Source of the DNA: Bordetella parapertussis
GTDB taxonomy: Bacteria; Pseudomonadota; Gammaproteobacteria; Burkholderiales; Burkholderiaceae_B
Direction: 5' to 3'
Assembly: GCA_945897365.1 (NCBI GenBank)
Contig: CAMDFD010000001.1
Span: 62,001 to 126,000, forward strand
DNA length: 64,000 bases
In this document: in pieces, positions 51,394 to 60,432 of the stretch
Layout of the letters: each line of letters begins with the position of its first letter
How positions within the stretch are numbered: the first letter of the stretch is position 1
Made by a program: the position numbers and the translations under genes
Notes under the pieces: model-generated
Database searches by the model: none
The model's input: only the letters and a program-made list of their open reading frames with translations
Told to the model about the DNA's origin: nothing

Positions 51394-53448
51394 ATGAGCC
51401 CAACTATCGCCGCCCCCGCCAAACTTGCCGACGCCATCCGTGCACTTGCCATGGATGCAGTCCAACAAGCCAATTCCGGCCACCCTGGAGCCCCCATGGG
51501 GATGGCCGAGATGGCCGAAGCACTTTTTACCCGACACCTGCGCCACAACCCCGCCGACCCTGCGTGGCCAAACCGCGATCGCTTTGTGTTGTCCAACGGT
51601 CATGGCTCGATGTTGATTTATGCGTTGCTGCACCTGACAGGCTATGACCTCCCAATGGAGGAGCTGCGTAAATTCCGTCAATTGCACTCTAAAACGCCTG
51701 GTCACCCAGAGGTGGGTATGACTTCTGGCGTAGAAACAACGACAGGGCCCCTGGGTCAAGGCTTGGCCAATGCGGTCGGGATGGCGCTTTCAGAGTCTTT
51801 GTTGGCCGCTGAGTTCAATCGCCCAGAGCACAAGATTGTCGATCACCATACCTACGCGTTCGTGGGTGATGGTTGTCTGATGGAAGGTATTTCTCACGAG
51901 GTCTGTTCGCTGGCGGGGACATTGCGTCTCTCCAAGCTGGTCGTGCTGTATGACGACAACGGGATCTCGATTGATGGCAAGGTAGAAAACTGGTTTGCCG
52001 ACGATACGGCCAAGCGTTTTGAGGCGTATGGCTGGAATGTGGTGCGTGTGGCCAATGGTCATGATGTCGAGGCGGTGCATGTTGCGCTGGCGCAGGCTCG
52101 CAAGCTGGGTGTGCAGCACGGACGTCCGAGCTTAGTCATTTGCCGGACAGTAATTGGTCAGGGTGCCCCGACGGTTGCGGGTACCGATAAGGTCCACGGC
52201 GCCCCGCTTGGTGCCGAAGAAATTGCTGCGACGCGTGCTGCGATTGGTTGGCCTTATGCACCTTTTGAGATTCCTGAGGCTGTTTATGCGGGTTGGGATC
52301 AACGCAGCGCGGGCGCTCAGGCGCAAGCAGGCTGGCAAAAAACGTTTGATGCCTATGCGGCTCAATTCCCTGCTGAAGCGGCCGAGTTTATGCGTCGTAT
52401 GAAAGGTGCCTTGCCTGCCAATTTTGCTGCGGTTGCAGAAAAACTATTGTCTGCGACAAATGAAAAAGCAGAGACCGTGGCCTCGCGCAAGGCTTCTCAG
52501 CAAGCCATTACTGCGCTGGTCGACGTGTTGCCCGAAATGTTGGGTGGCTCCGCTGATTTAACCGGATCGAACTTCACGGACTGGAAGGGCGTCGCGGCTG
52601 TGCGTGCTGGCGCGGATGGCATTCAGTTTGGTCGTCATATTAATTATGGCGTGCGTGAGTTCGGGATGTCAGCGATGATGAACGGCATTGCGCTGCATGG
52701 CGGCTACTTGCCGTTTGGTGGCACCTTCCTGACGTTTTCCGACTATTCACGCAATGCGCTGCGCATGGCCGCGATGATGAAACAGCGTGTGGTGTATGTC
52801 TTTACCCACGACTCCATTGGTTTGGGCGAGGATGGACCGACCCACCAGTCGGTCGAGCATGCGAGCAGTTTACGTTTGATCCCCAATTTATCCGTTTGGC
52901 GTCCCTGCGACACGGTCGAGACGATGGCTGCTTGGTTGGTCGCGGTCGAGCGTCCCAGCAGCATCGGGATGGATGTGCATGCAGGCGGCCCAACCGCACT
53001 GTTGCTGTCCAGACAAAATCTGCCCTTCATGGCGCGCAGTGCCGAAACGCTCAAGGAGGTCGTGCGCGGCGGCTATGTGTTGCAAGACGCACAAGGCACA
53101 GAAGGTGCCAAGGCTGCGATCATCGCCACCGGATCTGAGGTTGCGCTTGCGATCGAGGCACAAAAATTGTTGGCGGCCGAAGGCATCCCCGTCCGCGTGG
53201 TTTCCATGCCAAGCACCGATGTGTTTGATAAACAAGATGCCGCTTGGCGCGCCTCGGTCTTGCCTAAGGGCATGCCACGCGTGGCGGTTGAGGCGGGCGT
53301 CACGGCCTTTTGGCACAAATATGTAGGTCTAGAGGGTGCAATAGTAGGTATTGATACATACGGCGAGTCGGCACCTGCCGGCGCGTTGTTTAAACACTTC
53401 GGACTGACTGCTGAAAAAGTCGCTCAGGCCGTTAAAAATATCTTATAA
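51394..53448 (+). CDS. tkt: Transketolase
   Basis: A 684-residue thiamine-diphosphate enzyme. HPGAPMGMAEMAEAL opens the cofactor domain, GDGCLMEGISHEVCSLAG with a DDN further on is the ThDP/metal motif, and the middle domain has FTHDSIGLGEDGPTHQ. It exchanges two-carbon units in the pentose phosphate pathway and, where present, the Calvin cycle. The start ATG lies after a GTG-rich leader; the tkt-gap-pgk order is normal for Burkholderiales. Confidence 0.96.
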   Translation: MSPTIAAPAKLADAIRALAMDAVQQANSGHPGAPMGMAEMAEALFTRHLRHNPADPAWPNRDRFVLSNGHGSMLIYALLHLTGYDLPMEELRKFRQLHSKTPGHPEVGMTSGVETTTGPLGQGLANAVGMALSESLLAAEFNRPEHKIVDHHTYAFVGDGCLMEGISHEVCSLAGTLRLSKLVVLYDDNGISIDGKVENWFADDTAKRFEAYGWNVVRVANGHDVEAVHVALAQARKLGVQHGRPSLVICRTVIGQGAPTVAGTDKVHGAPLGAEEIAATRAAIGWPYAPFEIPEAVYAGWDQRSAGAQAQAGWQKTFDAYAAQFPAEAAEFMRRMKGALPANFAAVAEKLLSATNEKAETVASRKASQQAITALVDVLPEMLGGSADLTGSNFTDWKGVAAVRAGADGIQFGRHINYGVREFGMSAMMNGIALHGGYLPFGGTFLTFSDYSRNALRMAAMMKQRVVYVFTHDSIGLGEDGPTHQSVEHASSLRLIPNLSVWRPCDTVETMAAWLVAVERPSSIGMDVHAGGPTALLLSRQNLPFMARSAETLKEVVRGGYVLQDAQGTEGAKAAIIATGSEVALAIEAQKLLAAEGIPVRVVSMPSTDVFDKQDAAWRASVLPKGMPRVAVEAGVTAFWHKYVGLEGAIVGIDTYGESAPAGALFKHFGLTAEKVAQAVKNIL

Positions 53449-53475
53449 ATTTTCCAAACTTAGGAGCTTGGTCTC

Positions 53476-54489
53476 ATGACAATTCGCGTCGCTATTAACG
53501 GTTATGGTCGTATTGGCCGCAATATTTTGCGTGCACATTACGAAGGTGGCAAAAAGCACGATATCGAAATCGTGGCCATCAATGACTTGGGTGATCCCAA
53601 GACAAACGCCCACTTGACGCAATATGACACCGCGCATGGCCGCTTTCCTGGCACCGTTGGCGTTGAGGGCGACTACATGGTGGTCAATGGCGACAAGATC
53701 CGCGTGTTGGCCAACCGTAACCCTGCCGAGTTGCCCTGGGGCGATTTGAACGTCGACGTGGTGCTCGAGTGCACCGGTTTTTTTACCAGCAAAGAAAAAG
53801 CTTCAGCCCACCTCAAAGGTGGCGCTAAAAAAGTCATCATCTCTGCCCCAGGCGGCAAAGACGTTGATGCGACCATCGTGTTTGGCGTGAATCAGGATGT
53901 GCTCAAGAAAGAGCACACCGTGATCTCCAACGCTTCGTGCACAACCAACTGTTTGGCACCGCTGGTCAAGCCCTTGCATGAAAAACTCGGTGTTGTGACC
54001 GGTCTGATGACTACGATCCATGCCTATACCAACGACCAAGTGTTGACAGACGTTTATCACGAAGACTTGCGTCGTGCTCGCTCGGCCACCATGAGCATGA
54101 TCCCCACCAAGACGGGCGCTGCAGTGGCTGTCGGTTTGGTGTTGCCTGAATTGAACGGCAAGCTGGATGGCTTTGCGATGCGTGTGCCGACGATCAACGT
54201 ATCGATTGTGGACCTGACCTTTACAGCCAAGCGCGACACAACAGTCGAAGAAGTTAATGCCATCCTGAAAGACGCAGCCGAAGCTGGTCCGCTCAAGGGT
54301 ATTTTGACTTACAACACCGAGCAGCTGGTGTCGGTCGACTTTAACCACAATCCTGCTTCGAGCAACTTCGATGCAACCTTGACCAAGGTCTCGGGCAATC
54401 TGGTCAAGGTCAACTCCTGGTACGACAACGAGTGGGGTTTCAGCAACCGTATGCTTGATACGACGATTGCCTTGATGTCTGCTAAATAA
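53476..54489 (+). CDS. gap: Glyceraldehyde-3-phosphate dehydrogenase
   Basis: A 337-residue type I enzyme. NGYGRIGRNILRA binds NAD(P), SNASCTTNCLAPLVK carries the catalytic cysteine, and the C-terminal WYDNEWGFSNRM is intact. TTAGGAG precedes the ATG. It lies 27 bases after tkt and 38 bases before pgk, so these genes form a likely operon for triose-phosphate metabolism. Cofactor preference cannot be judged. Confidence 0.97.
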   Translation: MTIRVAINGYGRIGRNILRAHYEGGKKHDIEIVAINDLGDPKTNAHLTQYDTAHGRFPGTVGVEGDYMVVNGDKIRVLANRNPAELPWGDLNVDVVLECTGFFTSKEKASAHLKGGAKKVIISAPGGKDVDATIVFGVNQDVLKKEHTVISNASCTTNCLAPLVKPLHEKLGVVTGLMTTIHAYTNDQVLTDVYHEDLRRARSATMSMIPTKTGAAVAVGLVLPELNGKLDGFAMRVPTINVSIVDLTFTAKRDTTVEEVNAILKDAAEAGPLKGILTYNTEQLVSVDFNHNPASSNFDATLTKVSGNLVKVNSWYDNEWGFSNRMLDTTIALMSAK

Positions 54490-54527
54490 TTTTTTGTAAA
54501 TAATTGTCTGTAAAAAATAAGTTGCTC

Positions 54528-55724
54528 ATGACCACCGTTCACACACTTTCTGCACTCGCTCAAGCCGGCAAACTGAATGGTCAGCGCGTATTTATTCGCG
54601 CCGATCTGAATGTTCCTTTTGATGACGCAGGTCACATCACCGAAGACACGCGTATCAGTGCCTCGGTTCCAGGTATTCGCCTGGCACTGGACGCGGGCGC
54701 TGCAGTGATGGTGACTTCGCATTTGGGGCGTCCGACTGAGGGCACCCTCACGCAAGAAGACTCGCTGGCGCCTATCGCCAAGCGACTCTCCGAGCTGTTG
54801 GGGATGCCTGTGCCGCTTGTGCAAAACTGGGTGGACGGTGTCTCAATCGCGCCCGGACAAGTGATTTTGCTCGAAAATTGCCGCGTCAACAAAGGCGAAA
54901 AGAAAAACGATCCAGAGCTGTCCAAAAAAATGGCGGCGCTGTGTGATGTGTATGTCAATGATGCGTTTGGCACGGCCCACCGCGCCGAAGCCACCACCCA
55001 CGGCATCGCGCAGTTTGCACCGATTGCCTGTGCAGGTCCTTTGTTGCAAGCTGAACTCGAGGCCCTTGGTCGCGCATTGCTGGCGCCCAAGCGTCCTCTG
55101 GTCGCGATTGTTGGCGGTTCAAAAGTCTCCACCAAGCTTTCCATCCTCCAGTCGTTAGCTGATAAGGTTGACCAACTGATTGTGGGCGGCGGGATTGCCA
55201 ATACCTTTATGCTCGCGGCGGGCTTGCCAATTGGCAAATCTCTCGCCGAGTCTGATCAGCTCGATCAAGCTCATGCGGTCATGGCAAAAATGCAGGCGCG
55301 CGGTGCGGCTGTGCCAGTCCCGACTGATGTCGTGTGTGCAAAAGAGTTTTCCGCCCAAGCCAAGGCCACCACCAAAGCTGCAAAAGATGTTGAGGCGGAT
55401 GATTTGATCTTGGATATCGGTCCACAAACCTCGGCGCAGCTTGCAGAGATTTTGAAAAATGCTGGCACGATTGTTTGGAATGGCCCGCTCGGTGTGTTTG
55501 AGATTGAAGCGTTTGCACAAGGAACGGCCTCTGTTTCTCATGCGATTGCTGAGTCGACAGGCTTTTCAATTGCCGGTGGCGGTGACACGCTTGCTGCGAT
55601 TGCCAAGTTTGGGATTACTGACAAGGTCGGCTACATCTCCACAGGTGGGGGTGCGTTCTTGGAGTTCCTCGAGGGGAAAACTCTTCCTGCCGTCGATATT
55701 TTGCAAAAGCGCGCAGTAGGCTAA
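54528..55724 (+). CDS. pgk: Phosphoglycerate kinase
   Basis: A 398-residue monomeric kinase. FIRADLNVPFDD, SHLGRPTEG, ENCRVNKGEKKNDPEL and the C-terminal GGGDTLAAIAKFG are all family motifs. I chose ATG 54528, since it gives the usual length; a TTG eight codons upstream is in frame but has no support. It interconverts 1,3-bisphosphoglycerate and 3-phosphoglycerate. The next gene, a cupin, converges on it with only one base between the stops. Confidence 0.96.
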   Translation: MTTVHTLSALAQAGKLNGQRVFIRADLNVPFDDAGHITEDTRISASVPGIRLALDAGAAVMVTSHLGRPTEGTLTQEDSLAPIAKRLSELLGMPVPLVQNWVDGVSIAPGQVILLENCRVNKGEKKNDPELSKKMAALCDVYVNDAFGTAHRAEATTHGIAQFAPIACAGPLLQAELEALGRALLAPKRPLVAIVGGSKVSTKLSILQSLADKVDQLIVGGGIANTFMLAAGLPIGKSLAESDQLDQAHAVMAKMQARGAAVPVPTDVVCAKEFSAQAKATTKAAKDVEADDLILDIGPQTSAQLAEILKNAGTIVWNGPLGVFEIEAFAQGTASVSHAIAESTGFSIAGGGDTLAAIAKFGITDKVGYISTGGGAFLEFLEGKTLPAVDILQKRAVG

Positions 55725-55725
55725 A

Positions 55726-56055
55726 TCAATCCACAATAAACAGTGTTGCACCAGTCTCTGTCGAGGACTGGTGCGGCTCTGCGCCATCCGCGACCTGATA
55801 GCTCATACCTGGCTGCAGATCAAAGACACGGCCGTCCTTGAGCGCTGTCCTTAAAGAGCCGCTCAAACACAACAAAATGTGCCCTTTTTCACACCAGTGA
55901 TCCGCAAGATAGCCGGGTGTGTATTCGACCATTCTGACCCGAATGGTGCCAAATTGCTGTGTCCGCCAAAACGCTTTGCCTGTTGTGCCGGGGTGTTCAG
56001 TGGCAGGGATTGTTGACCAGTCAGTGGTGCCAAAAGGAATTTGATTGATTTGCAT
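55726..56055 (-). CDS. DHCW-motif cupin protein
   Basis: A 109-residue cupin. The open frame extends 31 codons upstream, but MQINQIPFGTTDW at 56055 is the usual family start. YLADHWCEKGHILLCLSG is a variant of the DHCW motif that names the family, here ordered D-H-W-C. A metal site from the histidines is likely; the substrate is unknown. Its 3' end contains a perfect inverted repeat (55748-55756 with 55766-55774) just past the convergent pgk stop, which might help end transcription. Confidence 0.8.
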   Translation of the reverse strand: MQINQIPFGTTDWSTIPATEHPGTTGKAFWRTQQFGTIRVRMVEYTPGYLADHWCEKGHILLCLSGSLRTALKDGRVFDLQPGMSYQVADGAEPHQSSTETGATLFIVD

Positions 56056-56150
56056 AAGGGTTCGTATTTTGAAAGGGCTTGTATTTTTGTGAATTTGCCC
56101 CCATTGTGAAGGTATATCCACCTTTTGGCGCATTTTTTGCGGCCGCACAC

Positions 56151-57119
56151 ATGGAATTTAAAGACTACTACAAAACGCTTGAGCTGACGCCAGAGGCTTC
56201 GCAGGATGATATCCGCAAAGCTTATCGCAAACTTGCGCGTAAATACCACCCAGACGTCAGCAAGGAAAAGGACGCAGAGACCCGCATGCGCGAGGTCAAT
56301 GAGGCCAACGACGTGCTGCGTGACGAAGAAAAACGTGCGGCCTACGATCAGCTCAGAACAAATGTTTCCTCTGGGGGCGCTGCGCCCGGACCGGGTTGGG
56401 ATCGCGGCTTTGAGTTCGCGGGTGGCGATGGTCACGCGCCGAATGATGCGCAGTTCCATGACTTTTTATCCAGCTTATTTAAGCAAGCCGAGCGGCAGCG
56501 GCGTGACCCAGGCGCAGATTCGCGCCAAGCGGGAGCGCAACAACCTTACAAGGGCGAAGATCATCACGCCGATATCGAAATTTCCCTCGAAGACAGCCTC
56601 AATGGCGTGACGCGCGAGCTTGGTTTGCGTTCGGTGCAGCTCGATGAACAAGGCCGCCCTCAGCTCGTCAATCGCACTTTAAGTGTCAAGATTCCCATGG
56701 GTGTGCGGGCAGGCCAGATGATTCGACTGTCCGGTCAGGGCATGCCTGGCGAGGCTGGTGGTCCGGCAGGCGATTTGTTTTTGACTGTGCACTTTGCTGC
56801 GCATCCTATTTATCAAGTGCAGGGTCGAGACTTAAGCATGAAGCTGCCTGTCGCGCCTTGGGAGGCTGCCTGCGGCGGTCAGGTTCGTGTGCCGACCTTG
56901 CAGGGCGAGGTCGAGGTCAGTATCAGTGCGGGCAGTCCGCCGGGCAGCAAGCTCAGATTGCGCGGCAAAGGCTTGCCAGGTGATCCGGCGGGTGATTTGT
57001 ATTTGGTGTTGGAGATCGTGTGGCCGCCCGCTACCACAGAGGCTGCGAAAGAGGCTTACCAAGCGTTAGCCAAGGCGGCGCCTTTTAATCCGCGTCGCCA
57101 TTTGGGAGTTCAGGGATGA
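56151..57119 (+). CDS. cbpA: Curved-DNA-binding J-domain protein CbpA
   Basis: A 322-residue DnaJ homologue without the zinc-finger domain. The J domain covers residues 1-70 with HPD in RKYHPDVSKE. A glycine-rich linker follows, and residues about 130-320 form the two substrate-binding domains (VKIPMGVRAGQMIRLSGQG, LRLRGKGLPGDPAGDLY). It works with DnaK and can compact DNA in stationary phase. The ATG at 56151 is the family start; no strong ribosome site is seen. It overlaps cbpM by four bases. Confidence 0.93.
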   Translation: MEFKDYYKTLELTPEASQDDIRKAYRKLARKYHPDVSKEKDAETRMREVNEANDVLRDEEKRAAYDQLRTNVSSGGAAPGPGWDRGFEFAGGDGHAPNDAQFHDFLSSLFKQAERQRRDPGADSRQAGAQQPYKGEDHHADIEISLEDSLNGVTRELGLRSVQLDEQGRPQLVNRTLSVKIPMGVRAGQMIRLSGQGMPGEAGGPAGDLFLTVHFAAHPIYQVQGRDLSMKLPVAPWEAACGGQVRVPTLQGEVEVSISAGSPPGSKLRLRGKGLPGDPAGDLYLVLEIVWPPATTEAAKEAYQALAKAAPFNPRRHLGVQG

Positions 57120-57442
57120 AATCGGTCACGATTTACTCAGCCGTGATGGTGGATGACAGTGCGCCGCTTTCCGTGCATGAGATGGCATGTTTGTGTGAGC
57201 AGCAGATCGACTGGGTCGTCACGCTGGTGCGAGAGGGTTTCGTGGGTGTTGAGCGCGACGTGATCATTACAGAGACCACGCCAGAGCGTTGGCTTTTCGC
57301 CAGCGCTGCGGCGGCACGCGCGCGTCAGATTGCGCGTGCGCAGCGGGACTTTCAGGTCAATCTAGAAGCCGCAGCGCTGATGGTGGATTTGATGGAAGAA
57401 GTCAGACAGTTAAGAACACAGCTCGAGGTGTATCAAAGATGA
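57116..57442 (+). CDS. cbpM: Chaperone modulator CbpM
   Basis: A 108-residue protein with a MerR-like N-terminal helix-turn-helix and a C-terminal helix (VDLMEEVRQLRTQLEVY). CbpM binds the J domain of CbpA and inhibits both chaperone and DNA-binding activity. ATGA overlaps join it to cbpA before and mogA after, so the three are translated together. Confidence 0.88.
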   Translation: MKSVTIYSAVMVDDSAPLSVHEMACLCEQQIDWVVTLVREGFVGVERDVIITETTPERWLFASAAAARARQIARAQRDFQVNLEAAALMVDLMEEVRQLRTQLEVYQR

Positions 57443-58056
57443 ACGCTGGACGTCACCCCGATACGATTCGTATTGGTCTTGTTTCTGTTTCGGATCGTGC
57501 TTCCAAAGGTGTCTACGAGGATCAGGGTATCCCTGCCTTGCAAGCATGGCTGGAAAAAGCCGTCACAACCCCGATCGAATTCGTCACACGCTTAATTCAG
57601 GACGATGCGCCGACGATTTCGGCCGCGCTGGTTGAGTTGGTGGATGTCGAACGCTGCAATCTAGTGCTAACGACGGGTGGAACGGGCCCTGCGCGTCGCG
57701 ATGTCACGCCAGAAGCGACTGTGGCGGTGGCCACCCGTGAGATGCCAGGCTTTGGCGAACAAATGCGCCAGATCAGTTTGCAGTTTGTCCCGACCGCGAT
57801 TTTGTCGCGGCAGGTGGCAGTCCTCAGAGAGACTGACGATCACGCAGCGCTGATCATTAATTTACCCGGACAACCCAAAGCGATCAGCGAAACGCTGGAG
57901 GGGCTCAAACGTGAGGACGGAACGGTCGTCGCGTCGGGCATTTTTGCAGCCGTCCCGTATTGCATTGACCTGATTGGCGGTCCCTACATCGAGACCGACG
58001 ATGCTGTGGTCAAGGCGTTTAGACCCAAGTCTGCGCGCCGACTGCCAGCAGCGTAA
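57439..58056 (+). CDS. mog: Molybdopterin adenylyltransferase MogA
   Basis: A 205-residue enzyme that adenylates molybdopterin before molybdenum insertion. IGLVSVSDRASKGVYEDQG opens the MoaB/Mog fold, and NLVLTTGGTGPARRDVTPEAT is the signature, with INLPGQPKAI near the end. The frame is open 50 codons upstream but the ATG at 57439 overlaps the cbpM stop and gives the normal length. Molybdenum-cofactor genes other than this are absent from the window. Confidence 0.94.
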   Translation: MNAGRHPDTIRIGLVSVSDRASKGVYEDQGIPALQAWLEKAVTTPIEFVTRLIQDDAPTISAALVELVDVERCNLVLTTGGTGPARRDVTPEATVAVATREMPGFGEQMRQISLQFVPTAILSRQVAVLRETDDHAALIINLPGQPKAISETLEGLKREDGTVVASGIFAAVPYCIDLIGGPYIETDDAVVKAFRPKSARRLPAA

Positions 58057-58067
58057 GCGGAAAGATT

Positions 58068-59225
58068 TCAGGCACGCAGACGCCACAGCGAGGTGACTTC
58101 CGCGCGACGTGCGTCGGCGAGCGGATCATCCTCGTCCTTGGTTTTGGCATGCATGGGGCGAATTTCCAGTCGCTCCATGATGCGGAGTCCGGCGGTTTCA
58201 ATCCTATCTAGCAAGTCTTCACGCGTGCGCAGCCCTAAGTGCTCCGCGAGGTCAGACAGAATCAGCCAGCCTTCACCTTGAGGGGTGAGGTGCGCGCGCA
58301 GACCCTCTAAAAAACCATTGAGCATGTGCTGATCCTGATCGTAGATCGCATGCTCTAGACCCGAGGCAGGGCGGCCTGGCAGCCAAGGTGGGTTACAGAC
58401 AATCAGGTCTGCTTGTCCGTCAGGGAAAAGATCCGCGTGCACAAACTTCACGCCTGAAGACAAGCCTAAGCGTTCGATGTTTTCTTGGGCGCAGTCCAGG
58501 GCGCGTGCGTGCGTATCCGTCGCAGTCACGTGCGTCATTCCGCGTTTAAGCAACAGCGCGGCGATCACGCCCGTCCCTGTGCCGATGTCAAAGGCGTGAC
58601 CCAACATGCCTGGACCTTGCGGGAGCGGTGCCTGTGCAATCAGCTCCAAATACTCTGAGCGGGTGGGCGCAAAGACTCCGTAATGAGGATGGATCCGGGC
58701 ACCCAGCGCCGGGATGTCAATGCCATTTTTGCGCCACTCATAGGCACTGATGAGACCCAGCAGCTCGGTCAAAGGCATGACGTAGCCGGTTTTGCTGTCG
58801 CCGTGCGCGGCGACGCATGCCGCTTTGACGTCAGGCGCGCGGCGGTGTTTGAGCAGGTGATGAGGTTCAAAAGGCAAGCACAGCATGCCCAGGGTACGGG
58901 CACGTTGCGCGCGCGCGAGTCTGACTTGGTGAAAACGCTCGGGGTAGGGGAGTTCGAGGTATTTTGGACGACGTTTAGCCGTGCGTCGCGCCAACGCGTG
59001 CAAGAGTTGGCGGGCATTTTGAAAGTCACCGGTCCAAATCAGCGCGACGCCTTCGCTTGCGAGCCTGTAGGCGGTATCGGCGCTCATCGTGTCATCGGCG
59101 AGCATCGTGCGCTTGGGTGGCGCCCAGCCGTTTTCAGAGCGCCAGGCTGAGGTGAGTGTTTGCTCGCCTACAAGCCAAGAAATTGTGGGGATTGTGCTGT
59201 TTACATCTGGTTTGCCGTGCGGCAT
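58068..59225 (-). CDS. Class I SAM-dependent methyltransferase with NPPW motif
   Basis: A 385-residue protein. The C-terminal half is a Rossmann methyltransferase: AFDIGTGTGVIAALLLKRG (motif I), VTATDTHARALDCA, and LIVCNPPWLPGRP, whose NPPW is typical of enzymes that methylate amide or exocyclic amino nitrogen in protein, RNA or DNA. The N-terminal 170 residues resemble the extra domain of PrmB/RlmG-like proteins only loosely. The start overlaps nothing and the long N-terminus could be shorter. Substrate unknown; it is convergent with mogA and divergent from fba. Confidence 0.85.
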   Translation of the reverse strand: MPHGKPDVNSTIPTISWLVGEQTLTSAWRSENGWAPPKRTMLADDTMSADTAYRLASEGVALIWTGDFQNARQLLHALARRTAKRRPKYLELPYPERFHQVRLARAQRARTLGMLCLPFEPHHLLKHRRAPDVKAACVAAHGDSKTGYVMPLTELLGLISAYEWRKNGIDIPALGARIHPHYGVFAPTRSEYLELIAQAPLPQGPGMLGHAFDIGTGTGVIAALLLKRGMTHVTATDTHARALDCAQENIERLGLSSGVKFVHADLFPDGQADLIVCNPPWLPGRPASGLEHAIYDQDQHMLNGFLEGLRAHLTPQGEGWLILSDLAEHLGLRTREDLLDRIETAGLRIMERLEIRPMHAKTKDEDDPLADARRAEVTSLWRLRA

Positions 59226-59362
59226 GGAGGTTTCTCATTAGAGGATCAAAACTGCTTGGAAATGAGTTTTTGAGGAGCAGAGGGCAAATACGTCCGTGCT
59301 GCCGTAAAATACTCGGTAAATTCCCTACAACCCTGACATTTTGCTCTAAAAAAGGATCTCTC

Positions 59363-60427
59363 ATGGCTTTAGTTTCCATGCGCCAGCTTCTGGACCACGC
59401 CGCCGAGCATGGTTATGGCATTCCCGCGTTTAACGTGAATAACCTCGAACAGGTCCAGGCCATCATGGAAGCGGCGGCTCAAACCGATAGCCCCGTCATC
59501 ATGCAAGCCTCTGCAGGGGCACGCAAATATGCAGGAGAGGGATTCCTGAAATACTTGATTCAAGCAGCAGTCGAGTCCTACCCCCATATTCCTGTTGTGA
59601 TGCACCAGGATCATGGCCAGTCACCCAAGATTTGCCAAGGCGCGATTGATCTTGGATTCTCTAGTGTGATGATGGATGGTTCGCTTAAAGAAGACGGCAA
59701 GTCGATTGCCGACTATGACTATAACGTTGCCGTGACCAAGCAGGTCGTGGAGATGGCCCACAAGCTGGGTGTCACGGTAGAGGGTGAGTTGGGCTGCCTG
59801 GGCTCGCTCGAAACGATGGAAGGCGACAAAGAAGACGGTCACGGTGCCGATGGCAAGCTGACGATGGATCAGTTGTTGACCGACCCAGAGCAGGCAGCAG
59901 ACTTCGTGCGCCGTACGCAGCTCGATGCACTTGCAATTGCGATCGGTACCAGCCATGGCGCTTACAAGTTCACGCGCAAGCCCACGGGCGACATTTTGTC
60001 GATTTCGCGGATCAAGGAAATCAACAAGCGCTTGCCCAACACCCACCTCGTCATGCATGGCAGCTCAAGCGTGCCACAGGATTTGTTGGCTGAGATCCGT
60101 CAGTTTGGCGGTGACATGAAAGAAACCTACGGTGTGCCGGTCGAAGAAATTCAAGAAGCCATCAAGTTTGGCGTGCGCAAAATCAATATCGACACCGACA
60201 TTCGTTTGGCGATGACCGGTGCGATCCGCCGTTTCTTTGCTGAAAATCCAGGCAAGTTTGATCCGCGTGAATACCTCAAGCCCGCACGTGAGGCGGCCAA
60301 GGCTATTTGTGTCGAGCGTTATCAGCAGTTTGGTACTGCCGGCAACGCGAGCAAAATCAAGGTTGTGCCCCTCAACGAGATCGCAGCCCAGTACTCGGCC
60401 GGTAAATTGTCTCAGGTCGTGCAATAA
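59363..60427 (+). CDS. fba: Fructose-bisphosphate aldolase, class II
   Basis: A 354-residue zinc aldolase. VMHQDHGQSP holds zinc and catalytic residues, EDGHGADGKLT is the flexible loop, and LVMHGSSSVPQD closes the active site. AAGGA precedes ATG 59363; the frame runs upstream, but inside the divergent gene. The length and the SSSVPQDL segment match the CbbA/class IIB form of Calvin-cycle and glycolytic bacteria. purC follows after five bases. Confidence 0.96.
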   Translation: MALVSMRQLLDHAAEHGYGIPAFNVNNLEQVQAIMEAAAQTDSPVIMQASAGARKYAGEGFLKYLIQAAVESYPHIPVVMHQDHGQSPKICQGAIDLGFSSVMMDGSLKEDGKSIADYDYNVAVTKQVVEMAHKLGVTVEGELGCLGSLETMEGDKEDGHGADGKLTMDQLLTDPEQAADFVRRTQLDALAIAIGTSHGAYKFTRKPTGDILSISRIKEINKRLPNTHLVMHGSSSVPQDLLAEIRQFGGDMKETYGVPVEEIQEAIKFGVRKINIDTDIRLAMTGAIRRFFAENPGKFDPREYLKPAREAAKAICVERYQQFGTAGNASKIKVVPLNEIAAQYSAGKLSQVVQ

Positions 60428-60432
60428 ACGAC

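Noticed and set aside
50551..51759. A 402-residue reading of rsmE
   Set aside because: The first 156 residues are antisense to the tkt start and low in similarity to anything; the RsmE family starts at MADPRFYC.
55748..55774. Perfect nine-pair hairpin GCACCAGTC/GACTGGTGC just past pgk as an intrinsic terminator
   Set aside because: No T-run follows on either strand and the sequence is inside the cupin coding region; kept only as a remark under that gene.
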